A program made the translations under genes and the position numbers. This document shows, in pieces, positions 28,236 through 37,093 of a DNA stretch of 40,859 nt (within the stretch, counting starts at the first letter, position 1; each line of letters begins with the position of its first letter). This stretch comes from Streptomyces anandii JCM 4720 (lineage in GTDB: Bacteria > Actinomycetota > Actinomycetes > Streptomycetales > Streptomycetaceae): NCBI RefSeq assembly GCF_014650655.1, contig NZ_BMVJ01000012.1, positions 162,751-203,609 on the forward strand, written 5' to 3'. Under the pieces are notes generated by a model, which was given only the letters and a program-made list of their open reading frames with translations, did no database searches and had not been told where the DNA came from.

Positions 28236-29498
28236 GTGAGCACCTTCAAGGCCCCCAAGGGCACGTACGACCTGATCCCGCCGGACTCCGCGACGTACCT
28301 GGCGGTGCGCGAGGCGATCGCCGCCCCGCTGCGCAACTCCGGCTACGGCTACATCGAGACGCCCGGCTTCGAGAACGTCGAGCTGTTCGCCCGCGGCGTC
28401 GGCGAGTCCACCGACATCGTGACCAAGGAGATGTACGCCTTCGAGACCAAGGGCGGCGACCGCCTCGCCCTGCGCCCCGAGGGCACCGCCTCCGTGCTGC
28501 GCGCCGCCCTGGAGGCCGGCCTGCACAAGGCCGGCAACCTCCCGGTCAAGCTCTGGTACTCGGGCTCGTACTACCGCTACGAGCGCCCGCAGAAGGGCCG
28601 TTACCGCCACTTCTCCCAGGTCGGCGCCGAGGCGATCGGCGCGGAGGACCCGGCGCTCGACGCCGAGCTGATCATCCTCGCCGACCAGGCGTACCGCTCC
28701 CTGGGCCTGCGCAATTTCCGCATCCTGCTCAACAGCCTGGGCGACAAGGAGTGCCGCCCGGTCTACCGGGCCGCGCTCCAGGACTTCCTGCGCGGACTGG
28801 ACCTGGACGAGGACACCCTGCGCCGGGCGGAGATCAACCCCCTGCGCGTGCTCGACGACAAACGTCCCGACGTGCAGAAGCAGCTCACCGAGGCCCCGCT
28901 CCTGCGCGACTACCTGTGCGACGCCTGCAAGGCGTACCACGAGGAGGTCCGCGAGCTGATCACGGCCGCCGGCGTCTCCTTCGAGGACGACCCCAAGCTG
29001 GTCCGCGGCCTGGACTACTACACGCGCACCACCTTCGAGTTCGTCCACGACGGCCTGGGTTCGCAGTCCGCGGTGGGCGGCGGCGGCCGCTACGACGGCC
29101 TGTCCGAGATGATCGGCGGCCCGGCCCTGCCCTCGGTGGGCTGGGCGCTGGGCGTGGACCGTACGGTCCTGGCGCTGGAGGCGGAGGGCGTCGAACTGCG
29201 CCTGCCCGCGACCACCAGCGTGTTCGCCGTGCCGCTCGGCGAGGAGGCCCGGCGCCTGCTCTTCGCCAAGGTCACCGAGTTGCGCAAGGTGGGCATCGCG
29301 GCCGACTTCTCCTACGGGCACAGGGGGCTGAAGGGCGCCATGAAGAACGCCAACCGCAGCGGCGCCCGCTTCACCCTCGTCGCCGGTGAGCGAGACCTCG
29401 CCGAGGGCGTCGTCCAGCTCAAGGACATGGAGTCCGGCGAGCAGACGGCGATCGGCGTGGACGAGATCGTGGCGGAACTGGAGTCACGGCTCGGCTGA
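28236..29498 (+). CDS. hisS: histidyl-tRNA synthetase
   Basis: A 420-residue class II synthetase charging tRNA-His. Motif 2 ([18 protein letters not shown]), the histidine-specific [14 protein letters not shown] and motif 3 (GGGGRYDGL, then GWALGVDR) are complete, and the C-terminal anticodon-binding domain follows. The start is placed at GTG 28236 so the protein begins [12 protein letters not shown] as in relatives; GTG 28221, five codons earlier and directly behind GAGGAA, is a fair alternative. It is co-transcribed with the upstream hydrolase gene and ends at the hairpin 29560-29585. Confidence 0.96.
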   Translation: MSTFKAPKGTYDLIPPDSATYLAVREAIAAPLRNSGYGYIETPGFENVELFARGVGESTDIVTKEMYAFETKGGDRLALRPEGTASVLRAALEAGLHKAGNLPVKLWYSGSYYRYERPQKGRYRHFSQVGAEAIGAEDPALDAELIILADQAYRSLGLRNFRILLNSLGDKECRPVYRAALQDFLRGLDLDEDTLRRAEINPLRVLDDKRPDVQKQLTEAPLLRDYLCDACKAYHEEVRELITAAGVSFEDDPKLVRGLDYYTRTTFEFVHDGLGSQSAVGGGGRYDGLSEMIGGPALPSVGWALGVDRTVLALEAEGVELRLPATTSVFAVPLGEEARRLLFAKVTELRKVGIAADFSYGHRGLKGAMKNANRSGARFTLVAGERDLAEGVVQLKDMESGEQTAIGVDEIVAELESRLG

Positions 29499-29559
29499 CG
29501 GCCCGGCCGGGCGTCAACTCCGCGCCCGCCGCTTCACGCGGCCGAATGATTCCGAAGTG

Positions 29560-29585
29560 CGACCGGCACGCACGCGTGCCGGTCG
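29560..29585 (+). terminator. hisS terminator
   Basis: CGACCGGCACG (29560-29570) pairs perfectly with CGTGCCGGTCG (29575-29585) around a four-base loop, 62 bases after the hisS stop. It is an 11-bp stem. Confidence 0.75.
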
Positions 29586-29660
29586 CCGGGGAAGCGGACC
29601 CCCGGTGCGGACCTTGTCCGGAACCGAACGCCAGGGCTCGCGCACGCGTATCCCCTTATG

Positions 29661-29676
29661 TTCACCGAACGGTGAA
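29661..29676. promoter_or_regulatory. palindrome upstream of the VKOR gene, candidate operator
   Basis: TTCACCG (29661-29667), AA, CGGTGAA (29670-29676): a perfect 7-bp inverted repeat with a two-base centre, 70 bases before the start codon. A second palindrome, CACG-TACG-CGTG (29679-29690), follows directly, and CACAAT (29694-29699) could be a weak -10. Confidence 0.4.
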
Positions 29677-29746
29677 GACACGTACGCGTGCGGCACAATG
29701 GCCATGCCCGAAGAAGGTCCGACTCACAAGTGACGGAATCGGCGTG

Positions 29747-30403
29747 ATGAGCAAGACGACAGTCAAGGACGTCTCCACGGAGCCCGAACCCGAGCGCGCG
29801 GTCCGCGGCCCGCGCACGGTGGGCGGCAGCCGCGCCTTCGCCCTGATGCTGGTGATCACCGGCGCGGCCGGACTGCTCGCCGCCTGGGTCATCACCCTCG
29901 ACAAGCAGAAGATCATGGAGGGCAAGCTCAGCGGCAAGACGTTCACGCCGAGCTGCAGCCTCAACCCGATCGTCTCCTGCGGCAGCGTCATGGAGAGCAA
30001 GCAGGCCGCCGCCTTCGGCTTCCCCAACCCCTGGCTCGGCCTCGTCTGCTACGGCATCGTCATCTGCGTCGGCATGAGCCTGCTCGCCCGTGCCACCTTC
30101 CCGCGCTGGTACTGGCTGACCTTCAACTTCGGCACGCTCTTCGGCGTCTGCTTCGTCACCTGGCTGCAGTTCCAGTCCCTGTACCGGATCAACGCCCTGT
30201 GCCTGTGGTGCTCCCTGGCCTGGGTCGCCACCATCACCATGTTCTGGTACGTGACGTCCTTCAACCTCCGCAACGACTTCCTGCCCGCCCCGCGTCCGGT
30301 GAAGAACTTCCTCACCGAGTTCACCTGGGTCCTGCCGGTCACGCACTGCGGTGTCATCGCCATGCTCATCCTGACCCGCTGGGGCAGCAGCCTCTGGGCC
30401 TGA
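29747..30403 (+). CDS. vitamin K epoxide reductase (VKOR) family membrane protein
   Basis: A 218-residue protein with about four to five membrane helices. The two VKOR cysteine pairs are present: Cys70 and Cys78 in [13 protein letters not shown], and the quinone-facing CxxC pair Cys152/Cys155 in LCLWCSLAW. In actinobacteria VKOR reoxidises a DsbA-like thiol oxidase with menaquinone and so drives disulfide formation outside the cell; that role is inferred here. ATG 29747 follows ACGGAA at eight bases. The frame is open upstream of this start but that sequence looks non-coding. A possible operator lies upstream at 29661-29676. Confidence 0.92.
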   Translation: MSKTTVKDVSTEPEPERAVRGPRTVGGSRAFALMLVITGAAGLLAAWVITLDKQKIMEGKLSGKTFTPSCSLNPIVSCGSVMESKQAAAFGFPNPWLGLVCYGIVICVGMSLLARATFPRWYWLTFNFGTLFGVCFVTWLQFQSLYRINALCLWCSLAWVATITMFWYVTSFNLRNDFLPAPRPVKNFLTEFTWVLPVTHCGVIAMLILTRWGSSLWA

Positions 30404-30405
30404 GC

Positions 30406-30431
30406 CCGGGCCGGCCCCGGCCCCGGCCCGG
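30406..30431 (+). terminator. terminator after the VKOR gene
   Basis: CCGGGCCGG (30406-30414) pairs with CCGGCCCGG (30423-30431) around an eight-base C-rich loop, followed by TTG. It is a 9-bp stem. Confidence 0.6.
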
Positions 30432-30448
30432 TTGTCAGTGGCGTGCCA

Positions 30449-30460
30449 TAGGGTTTCAGC
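30449..30460 (+). promoter_or_regulatory. -10 element of a likely leaderless promoter for rarA
   Basis: TAGGGT (30449-30454) is followed by six bases and the GTG start at 30461, with no Shine-Dalgarno sequence. TTGTCA at 30432-30437 is too close to be a normal -35. Confidence 0.45.
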
Positions 30461-31867
30461 GTGGAACCCGACCTGTTCACCGCCGCCGCCGAGGAACGCC
30501 AGGAGAAGGACCCGGCCGCCAGCCCCCTGGCCGTCCGGATGCGCCCGCGCACCCTGGACGAGGTGGTGGGCCAACAGCACCTGCTCAAGCCCGGCTCGCC
30601 CCTGCGCCGGCTGGTCGGCGAAGGCGCGGACCAGAGGGGCGGGGCCGAAGGCCCCTCCGGCAAGGGTGGTGGTGGGAGACGGGTGGGACCGGCGGGACCC
30701 TCGTCGGTGATCCTCTGGGGCCCGCCCGGCACCGGCAAGACCACCCTGGCCTACGTCGTCTCGAAGGCCACCGACAAGCGCTTCGTGGAGCTCTCGGCGA
30801 TCACCGCGGGCGTCAAGGAGGTCCGCGCGGTCATCGACGGCGCCCGCCGCGCCTCCGGGGGGTACGGCAGGGAGACCGTCCTCTTCCTCGACGAGATCCA
30901 CCGCTTCAGCAAGGCCCAGCAGGACTCCCTGCTCCCCGCGGTCGAGAACCGCTGGGTGACCCTGATCGCCGCCACCACCGAGAACCCGTACTTCTCGGTC
31001 ATCTCCCCGCTGCTGTCCCGCTCCCTGCTGCTCACCCTGGAACCCCTCACCGACGACGACGTCCGCGGCCTGCTCCGCCGCGCCCTCGCCGACGAGCGCG
31101 GCCTCAAGGGCACGGTCGCCCTCCCCGAGGACACCGAGGACCACCTGCTGCGCATCGCCGGCGGCGACGCCCGCCGCGCCCTGACCGCGCTCGAGGCCGC
31201 CGCCGGGGCCGCCCTCGACAAGGGCGAGAGCGAGATCGGCCTCACCACCCTGGAGGAGACCGTCGACCGGGCCGCGGTGAAGTACGACCGCGACGGCGAC
31301 CAGCACTACGACGTCGCCAGCGCCCTGATCAAGTCCATCCGCGGCTCCGACGTCGACGCGGCCCTGCACTACCTGGCCCGGATGATCGAGGCCGGGGAGG
31401 ACCCCCGCTTCATCGCCCGCCGCCTGATGATCTCCGCCAGCGAGGACATCGGGCTCGCCGACCCGAACGCGCTGCCCATGGCCGTGGCCGCAGCCCAGGC
31501 GGTCGCCATGATCGGCTTCCCCGAGGCCGCGCTCACCCTGTCCCACGCCACCATCGCGCTCGCCCTCGCCCCCAAGTCCAACTCCGCGACCACCGCGATC
31601 GGCGCCGCCCTGGACGACGTGCGCAAGGGACTGGCCGGACCCGTGCCGCCCCACCTGCGGGACGGGCACTACAAGGGCGCCGCCAAGCTCGGCCACGCCC
31701 AGGGCTACGTCTACCCGCACGACCTGCCCGAGGGCATCGCCGCCCAGCAGTACGCACCGGACGCCCTCAAGGACCGCGAGTACTACACCCCCGGCCGGCA
31801 CGGCGCCGAGGCGCGGTACGCGGACGCGGTGGAGTGGACCCGGGGACGGCTCGGTCGTAAGCGGTAG
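30461..31867 (+). CDS. rarA: replication-associated recombination protein A (RarA/MgsA)
   Basis: A 468-residue AAA+ ATPase that acts at stalled replication forks. Walker A is GPPGTGKTT (87-95) and Walker B is LFLDEIHRF; the sensor-1 sequence AATTENP and the C-terminal tetramerisation region ([16 protein letters not shown] onward, [13 protein letters not shown]) are intact. Between LVGEG and the Walker A strand there is an extra Gly/Arg/Pro-rich stretch of about 25 residues (about 56-80) that I do not expect in the family; the DNA there contains two overlapping palindromes and runs of G. The GTG start at 30461 is supported by the -10 element six bases upstream. Confidence 0.94.
   Translation: MEPDLFTAAAEERQEKDPAASPLAVRMRPRTLDEVVGQQHLLKPGSPLRRLVGEGADQRGGAEGPSGKGGGGRRVGPAGPSSVILWGPPGTGKTTLAYVVSKATDKRFVELSAITAGVKEVRAVIDGARRASGGYGRETVLFLDEIHRFSKAQQDSLLPAVENRWVTLIAATTENPYFSVISPLLSRSLLLTLEPLTDDDVRGLLRRALADERGLKGTVALPEDTEDHLLRIAGGDARRALTALEAAAGAALDKGESEIGLTTLEETVDRAAVKYDRDGDQHYDVASALIKSIRGSDVDAALHYLARMIEAGEDPRFIARRLMISASEDIGLADPNALPMAVAAAQAVAMIGFPEAALTLSHATIALALAPKSNSATTAIGAALDDVRKGLAGPVPPHLRDGHYKGAAKLGHAQGYVYPHDLPEGIAAQQYAPDALKDREYYTPGRHGAEARYADAVEWTRGRLGRKR
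30634..30696 (+). other. palindromic and G-rich insertion inside rarA
   Basis: GAGGGGC (30634-30640) pairs with GCCCCTC (30651-30657), and inside this GGGGCC-GAA-GGCCCC (30641-30655) is an alternative stem. From 30664 follow five GGG runs with spacers of 7, 4, 1 and 6 bases, a G-quadruplex pattern on the coding strand. The stretch stays in frame. Confidence 0.6.
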
Positions 31868-31878
31868 TGAGCACCCTG

Positions 31879-32188
31879 TAGACTTCCCGGAGCGCTGAGT
31901 CCCGTGTCCGGCTTCGGCCGGCGCGTCAGAGCGGGACAACCAGCCGGATCCCAGCCCCCCGGGGCCGGAATCCAGGAGCGTCGCGCACCGTCGATTCGGT
32001 GTCGCGGGCAGCCCACCACCACCCGGAGCTCCGGGACCGGCAGGTGGGCCACTCGCGTGCTGCACGTATGTGCCCAGACCAGGGGAGCGGCTGCCCGGCA
32101 GGTCCCACGCGGACCCGGCGGGATTCCCCGGCTGCGGATGCGACCTCCCTGAACACTGACGAGCCGGAAAACTAGGAAAAGGAAAACA
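31879..32188 (+). promoter_or_regulatory. rpsD promoter and long structured 5' leader
   Basis: TAGACT (31879-31884) is a good -10 element; transcription from about 31891 would give a leader of nearly 300 bases. The 321-base gap has no supported gene. It folds into successive stems: GTCCCG/CGGGAC (31899-31904 with 31932-31937) enclosing CCGGC-TTCG-GCCGG (31908-31921); CGCGCACCG (31982-31990) with CGGTG-T-CGCG (31997-32006); GCCCACC/GGTGGGC (32011-32017 with 32043-32049) enclosing CCCGG-AGCT-CCGGG; and GGGGA/TCCCC (32082-32086 with 32125-32129) enclosing GGTCC-CACGC-GGACC (32101-32115). An A-rich ribosome-binding stretch follows. Confidence 0.55.
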
Positions 32189-32803
32189 GTGGCGAACCAG
32201 TCCCGCCCCAAGGTGAAGAAGTCGCGTGCCCTCGGCATCGCGCTGACCCCGAAGGCCGTCAAGTACTTCGAGGCCCGTCCCTACCCGCCGGGCGAGCACG
32301 GCCGCGGCCGCAAGCAGAACTCGGACTACAAGGTCCGTCTGCTCGAGAAGCAGCGTCTGCGCGCGCAGTACGACGTGTCCGAGCGCCAGCTCGTCCGCGC
32401 CTACGAGCGTGCCTCCAAGGTCCAGGGCAAGACCGGTGAGGCCCTGATCATCGAGCTCGAGCGCCGTCTCGACGCGCTGGTCCTGCGTTCGGGCATCGCC
32501 CGCACGATCTACCAGGCCCGCCAGATGGTCGTCCACGGCCACATCCAGGTCAACGGCCAGAAGGTCGACAAGCCGTCCTTCCGCGTGCGCCCCGACGACG
32601 TCGTCCAGGTCCGCGACCGCTCCAAGGACAAGACGCTCTTCCACATCGCCCGTGAGGGCGGCTTCGCCCCCGAGGGCGAGACCCCGCGCTACCTCCAGGT
32701 GAACCTCAAGGCCCTGGCGTTCCGCCTGGACCGCGAGCCGAACCGCAAGGAGATCCCGGTGATCTGCGACGAGCAGCTCGTCGTCGAGTACTACGCCCGC
32801 TGA
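32189..32803 (+). CDS. rpsD: 30S ribosomal protein S4
   Basis: A 204-residue primary 16S-binding protein of the small subunit. The S4 RNA-binding domain (about 93-150, [13 protein letters not shown], then GHIQVNG) is clear. The N-terminus lacks the four zinc cysteines found in many S4 proteins, so this is the cysteine-free form. It stands alone rather than in the rpsM-rpsK-rpoA operon where many bacteria keep it, which fits actinobacterial order. GTG 32189 follows an A/G-rich AGGAAAAGGAAAA. A long folded leader precedes it and a nested double hairpin ends it. Autoregulation by S4 binding to the leader is plausible but not shown. Confidence 0.97.
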   Translation: MANQSRPKVKKSRALGIALTPKAVKYFEARPYPPGEHGRGRKQNSDYKVRLLEKQRLRAQYDVSERQLVRAYERASKVQGKTGEALIIELERRLDALVLRSGIARTIYQARQMVVHGHIQVNGQKVDKPSFRVRPDDVVQVRDRSKDKTLFHIAREGGFAPEGETPRYLQVNLKALAFRLDREPNRKEIPVICDEQLVVEYYAR

Positions 32804-32830
32804 TCACCGGCAGGCCGTAGCACCACCGCA

Positions 32831-32883
32831 CGTGAGCCCGCCGTCTCCCCGCCCGCGAGGGCGGGCGAGCCGGCGGGCTCACG
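32831..32883 (+). terminator. rpsD terminator, nested double hairpin
   Basis: Outer 13-bp stem CGTGAGCCCGCCG (32831-32843) with CGGCGGGCTCACG (32871-32883); an inner stem CGCCCGC/GCGGGCG (32850-32856 with 32861-32867) with a GAGG loop sits inside. Confidence 0.8.
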
Positions 32884-33014
32884 CATCTGCGCGGGCCCCC
32901 GCCCCGCCGGGGACGGTAATCCGGTACGGAGCCCCACCCGCGGCGCGATAGGCTCGGTGCACTGATTCTTTTGGTTCCGATGTTCACTGCATGTTCAGGG
33001 AGCGGGTGCGCACA

Positions 33015-33458
33015 GTGTCCGGTGGAGAGGTGGCCGGGATCCTGGTGGCCGTCTTCTGGGCGATCCTGGTCTCCTTCCTCGCCGTCGCGCTGGCGAGGCT
33101 GGCCCAGACGCTCAGGGCGACCACCAAACTCGTCGCGGACGTGACCGACCAGGCGGTTCCGCTGCTGGCCGACGCCTCGCAGGCGGTGCGCTCCGCGCAG
33201 ACCCAGATCGACCGCGTCGACGCGATCGCCTCCGACGTCCAGGAGGTCACGTCCAACGCCTCCGCGCTGTCGACCACCGTCGCCTCCACCTTCGGCGGTC
33301 CCCTGGTCAAGGTCGCGGCCTTCGGCTACGGCGTCCGCCGTGCGCTCGGCGGCCGCAAGGGCCAGGACGTGCCCGCCAGGACCTCCGGGCGTAACGTGAT
33401 CGTGGGCCGCACCGTCCCGGCCGCCCGGCGGGGGAAGCGGAACAACCGGGAGAAGTAA
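33015..33458 (+). CDS. DUF948-family membrane protein
   Basis: A 147-residue protein with one N-terminal membrane helix (about 5-27, VAGILVAVFWAILVSFLAVALA), a long amphipathic helical region (about 28-95) of the DUF948 type, and a basic C-terminal tail (RRGKRNNREK). The function is unknown; similar proteins in Firmicutes are often annotated as general-stress proteins. The GTG at 33015 has AGGGAG upstream and puts the helix near the N-terminus; ATG 32991 would add eight residues. TAGGCT (32949-32954) may be a -10. It is followed after nine bases by a second small gene and then alaS. Confidence 0.82.
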   Translation: MSGGEVAGILVAVFWAILVSFLAVALARLAQTLRATTKLVADVTDQAVPLLADASQAVRSAQTQIDRVDAIASDVQEVTSNASALSTTVASTFGGPLVKVAAFGYGVRRALGGRKGQDVPARTSGRNVIVGRTVPAARRGKRNNREK

Positions 33459-33467
33459 GGACTAGCC

Positions 33468-33827
33468 ATGTTCCGCCGTACGTTCTGGTTCGGCACCGGT
33501 GTCGCCGCCGGCGTCTGGGCCACCACCAAGGTCAACCGCAAGCTCAGGCAGCTGACCCCCGAGTCCCTCGCCGCGACCGCGGCCAGCAAGGCGCTCGAGA
33601 CCGGCCACCGCATCAAGGACCGTGCGGTCGGCTTCGCGCTCGACGTCCGCGACAACATGGCCCAGCGGGAGGCCGAACTCGGCGACGCCCTCGGCATCAA
33701 CGCCCCCGTCGACCCCGAACTCCCCGCGCCACGGCGGCACGCCGCCATCGAGAACCGCAACAGCCCGAAGTACGCCGGGAATCCCACGGACCCGTCGTAC
33801 TCGTACAACCGGAATGAGGACCACTGA
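33468..33827 (+). CDS. small DUF6167-like protein
   Basis: A 119-residue protein found in this position before alaS in Streptomyces. Residues about 4-19 ([16 protein letters not shown]) form a short hydrophobic segment that could insert in the membrane; the rest is a helical stretch ([40 protein letters not shown] cut here only for its pattern) and a polar Asn/Pro/Tyr tail. Function is unknown. ATG 33468 follows AAGGAC. Its stop overlaps alaS as TGATG, so it is co-expressed with the DUF948 gene and alaS. Confidence 0.8.
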   Translation: MFRRTFWFGTGVAAGVWATTKVNRKLRQLTPESLAATAASKALETGHRIKDRAVGFALDVRDNMAQREAELGDALGINAPVDPELPAPRRHAAIENRNSPKYAGNPTDPSYSYNRNEDH

Positions 33828-36499
33828 TGGAGTCGGCCGAGATCCGCCGCCGCTGGCTGAGCTTCTTCGAGGAGCGCGGGCACACCGTCGTCCCTTCGGC
33901 GTCGCTCATCGCGGACGACCCGACTCTGCTCCTCGTCCCGGCCGGCATGGTGCCCTTCAAGCCCTACTTCCTGGGCGAGGTCAAGCCGCCCTTCCCGCGC
34001 GCCACCAGCGTGCAGAAGTGCGTGCGCACCCCGGACATCGAAGAGGTCGGCAAGACCACCCGGCACGGCACCTTCTTCCAGATGTGCGGCAACTTCTCCT
34101 TCGGCGACTACTTCAAGGAAGGCGCCATCAAGCTCGCCTGGGAGCTGCTCACCACCCCCCAGGACAAGGGCGGTTACGGCCTGGAGCCGGAGAAGCTCTG
34201 GATCACCGTCTACCAGGACGACGACGAGGCCGAGCAGATCTGGCGCGACGCCGTGGGCGTCCCCGCCGAACGCATCCAGCGCCTGGGCATGAAGGACAAC
34301 TTCTGGTCCATGGGCGTGCCCGGCCCCTGCGGCCCCTGCTCCGAGATCAACTACGACCGCGGCCCCGAGTTCGGCGCCGAGGGCGGCCCCGCCGTCAACG
34401 ACGAGCGGTACGTGGAGATCTGGAACCTCGTCTTCATGCAGTACGAGCGCGGCGAGGGCACCGGCAAGGACAACTTCGAGATCCTCGGCGACCTGCCGAG
34501 CAAGAACATCGACACCGGCCTCGGCCTCGAGCGGCTCGCCATGATTCTGCAGGGCGTGCAGAACATGTACGAGATCGACACCTCCATGGCCGTCATCAGG
34601 AAGGCCACCGAACTGACGGGCGTGGCCTACGGCGACGCCCACGGCTCGGACGTGTCCCTGCGCGTGGTCACCGACCACATGCGCACCGCCACCATGCTCA
34701 TCGGCGACGGCGTCACCCCGGGCAACGAGGGCCGCGGCTACGTGCTGCGCCGCATCATGCGCCGCGCCATCCGCAACATGCGCCTGCTCGGCGCCACCGG
34801 CCCGGTGGTCAAGGACCTCATCGACGTCGTCATCGGCATGATGGGCCAGCAGTACCCGGAGCTGGTCACCGACCGCGAGCGCATCGAGAAGGTCGCCCTC
34901 GCCGAGGAGAACGCCTTCCTGAAGACCCTCAAGGCCGGCACCAACATCCTCGACACCGCCGTCACCGAGACCAAGCAGGCCGGCGGCACCGTCCTCCCCG
35001 GCGACAAGGCCTTCCTGCTCCACGACACCTGGGGCTTCCCGATCGACCTCACCCTGGAGATGGCCGCCGAACAGGGCCTCGCCGTGGACGAGGAGGGCTT
35101 CCGCCGCCTGATGAAGGAGCAGCGGGAGCGCGCCAAGGCCGACGCCCAGGCCAAGAAGACCGGCCACGCCGACCTCGGCGCCTACCGTGAGATCGCCGAC
35201 ACCGCCGGCGAGACCGACTTCATCGGGTACACCGACACCGAGGGCGAGTCCACCATCGTCGGCATCCTCGTCGACGGCGTCTCCTCCCCGGCCGCCACCG
35301 AGGGCGACGAGGTCGAGGTCGTCCTGGACCGCACCCCCTTCTACGCCGAGGGCGGCGGCCAGATCGGCGACACCGGCCGCATCAGGGCCGACTCCGGCGC
35401 CGTCATCGAGATCCGCGACTGCCAGAAGCCGGTGCCCGGCGTCTACGTCCACAAGGGCGTCGTCCAGGTCGGCGAGGTGACGGTGGGGGCCAAGGCCCAC
35501 GCCGCCATCGACAACCGCCGCCGCAAGGCCATCGCCCGCGCCCACTCGGCCACGCACCTGACCCACCAGGCCCTGCGCGACGCCCTCGGCCCCACGGCCG
35601 CCCAGGCCGGCTCGGAGAACCAGCCCGGCCGCTTCCGCTTCGACTTCGGCTCCCCGTCCGCCGTCCCGACGGCCGTGATGACCGACGTCGAGCAGAAGAT
35701 CAACGAGGTGCTCGCCCGCGACCTCGACGTCCGCGCCGAGGTCATGGGCATCGACGACGCCCGGAAGCAGGGCGCCATCGCCGAGTTCGGCGAGAAGTAC
35801 GGCGAGCGGGTCCGCGTCGTGACCATCGGCGACTTCTCCAAGGAGCTGTGCGGCGGCACCCATGTGCACAACACCGCCCAGCTGGGCCTGGTGAAGCTGC
35901 TCGGCGAGTCCTCCATCGGCTCGGGTGTGCGCCGTATCGAGGCCCTGGTCGGCGTCGACGCCTACAACTTCCTCGCCCGCGAGCACACGGTCGTCAACCA
36001 GCTCACCGAGCTGCTCAAGGGCCGCGCCGAGGAGCTGCCGGAGAAGGTCTCCGCCATGCTCGGCAAGCTCAAGGACGCCGAGAAGGAGATCGAGAAGTTC
36101 CGCGCCGAGAAGGTGCTCCAGGCCGCCGCCGGTCTCGCCGAGTCCGCCAAGGACGTACGTGGCGTCGCCGTCGTCACCGGCCAGGTCCCGGACGGCACCA
36201 CGGCGGACGACCTGCGCAAGCTGGTCCTCGACGTGCGCGGCCGCATCCAGGGCGGCCGGGCCGCCGTCGTGGCCCTCTTCACGGTGACGGGCGGCAAGCC
36301 GCTCACGGTCATCGCCACCAACGAGGCCGCCCGCGAGCGCGGACTCAAGGCCGGTGACCTGGTCCGCACCGCCGCCAAGACCCTCGGCGGCGGCGGTGGC
36401 GGCAAGCCGGACGTCGCCCAGGGCGGCGGCCAGAACCCGGCCGCGGTCGGCGAGGCCGTGGACGCCGTCGAGCGTCTCGTGGCGGAAACGGCCAAGTGA
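33827..36499 (+). CDS. alaS: alanyl-tRNA synthetase
   Basis: A full-length 890-residue class II synthetase. The catalytic domain occupies about 1-250 (starting with the [13 protein letters not shown] helix, then [11 protein letters not shown] and [10 protein letters not shown]), followed by the tRNA-recognition part, the editing domain with the zinc site His573, His577 (HSATH), Cys675 and His679 (CGGTH), and the C-terminal C-Ala oligomerisation domain with a glycine-rich GGGGGGK-type motif. ATG 33827 overlaps the preceding stop and has GAGGA seven bases upstream. Its stop overlaps ruvX as GTGA. Confidence 0.97.
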   Translation: MESAEIRRRWLSFFEERGHTVVPSASLIADDPTLLLVPAGMVPFKPYFLGEVKPPFPRATSVQKCVRTPDIEEVGKTTRHGTFFQMCGNFSFGDYFKEGAIKLAWELLTTPQDKGGYGLEPEKLWITVYQDDDEAEQIWRDAVGVPAERIQRLGMKDNFWSMGVPGPCGPCSEINYDRGPEFGAEGGPAVNDERYVEIWNLVFMQYERGEGTGKDNFEILGDLPSKNIDTGLGLERLAMILQGVQNMYEIDTSMAVIRKATELTGVAYGDAHGSDVSLRVVTDHMRTATMLIGDGVTPGNEGRGYVLRRIMRRAIRNMRLLGATGPVVKDLIDVVIGMMGQQYPELVTDRERIEKVALAEENAFLKTLKAGTNILDTAVTETKQAGGTVLPGDKAFLLHDTWGFPIDLTLEMAAEQGLAVDEEGFRRLMKEQRERAKADAQAKKTGHADLGAYREIADTAGETDFIGYTDTEGESTIVGILVDGVSSPAATEGDEVEVVLDRTPFYAEGGGQIGDTGRIRADSGAVIEIRDCQKPVPGVYVHKGVVQVGEVTVGAKAHAAIDNRRRKAIARAHSATHLTHQALRDALGPTAAQAGSENQPGRFRFDFGSPSAVPTAVMTDVEQKINEVLARDLDVRAEVMGIDDARKQGAIAEFGEKYGERVRVVTIGDFSKELCGGTHVHNTAQLGLVKLLGESSIGSGVRRIEALVGVDAYNFLAREHTVVNQLTELLKGRAEELPEKVSAMLGKLKDAEKEIEKFRAEKVLQAAAGLAESAKDVRGVAVVTGQVPDGTTADDLRKLVLDVRGRIQGGRAAVVALFTVTGGKPLTVIATNEAARERGLKAGDLVRTAAKTLGGGGGGKPDVAQGGGQNPAAVGEAVDAVERLVAETAK

Positions 36500-36972
36500 G
36501 CCCGGCGATGAGAAGGGGACGCCGGCTCGCGGTCGACGTGGGGGACGCCCGGATCGGGGTCGCCTCCTGCGACCCCGACGGGATCCTCGCCACGCCCGTG
36601 GAGACGGTTCCCGGCCGGGACGTCCCGGCGGCCCACCGCCGCCTCAGGCAGCTCGTCGAGGAGTACGAGCCCATCGAGGTGGTCGTCGGACTCCCTCGCT
36701 CGCTCAAGGGCGGCGAGGGGCCGGCCGCCGTCAAGGTCCGCGCGTTCGCCGGTGAGCTGGCCAAGGGGATCGCCCCGGTGCCGGTCCGCCTGGTGGACGA
36801 GCGGATGACCACGGTCACGGCCAGTCAGGGGCTGCGCGCCTCCGGGGTGCGGTCCAAGAAGGGACGCTCCGTCATCGACCAGGCCGCCGCCGTCATCATT
36901 CTGCAGCAGGCCCTGGAATCCGAACGGGTGTCAGGCAAAGCACCCGGCGAGGGCGTCGAAGTGGTCATCTGA
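36496..36972 (+). CDS. ruvX: Holliday junction resolvase-like / pre-16S rRNA nuclease RuvX (YqgF)
   Basis: A 158-residue RNase H-like protein. In E. coli YqgF matures the 5' end of 16S rRNA; the family is also annotated as a putative Holliday junction resolvase. The first strand carries the acidic [12 protein letters not shown] motif, the second [14 protein letters not shown], and the third the DERMTT and [10 protein letters not shown] acidic residues. GTG 36496 overlaps the alaS stop as GTGA; ATG 36508, four codons later, is an alternative and is used in some annotations of relatives. The order alaS-ruvX-mltG-aroE is conserved in mycobacteria. Confidence 0.94.
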   Translation: MSPAMRRGRRLAVDVGDARIGVASCDPDGILATPVETVPGRDVPAAHRRLRQLVEEYEPIEVVVGLPRSLKGGEGPAAVKVRAFAGELAKGIAPVPVRLVDERMTTVTASQGLRASGVRSKKGRSVIDQAAAVIILQQALESERVSGKAPGEGVEVVI

Positions 36973-37093
36973 TCGCGATACGGTAACGTTCCGCGCGATG
37001 CGGCGGTGTTCGAACAGCCGCCGCACAGCAAGAGGCGGAACGGAAGGCGGGCCGGTAGCCGTGCGACCGCCGCCTCGCGGCTCTAGGGGATCG

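Noticed and set aside
31904..32152. Small reading frame in the rpsD leader
   Set aside because: No ribosome-binding site; composition matches random translation of G+C-rich stem-loops.
37001..37023. CGGCGG/CCGCCG hairpin between ruvX and mltG as a terminator
   Set aside because: The stem is only six pairs with a bulge and contains a separate palindrome (TGTTCGAACA); no T-run follows. It may be a weak structure only.
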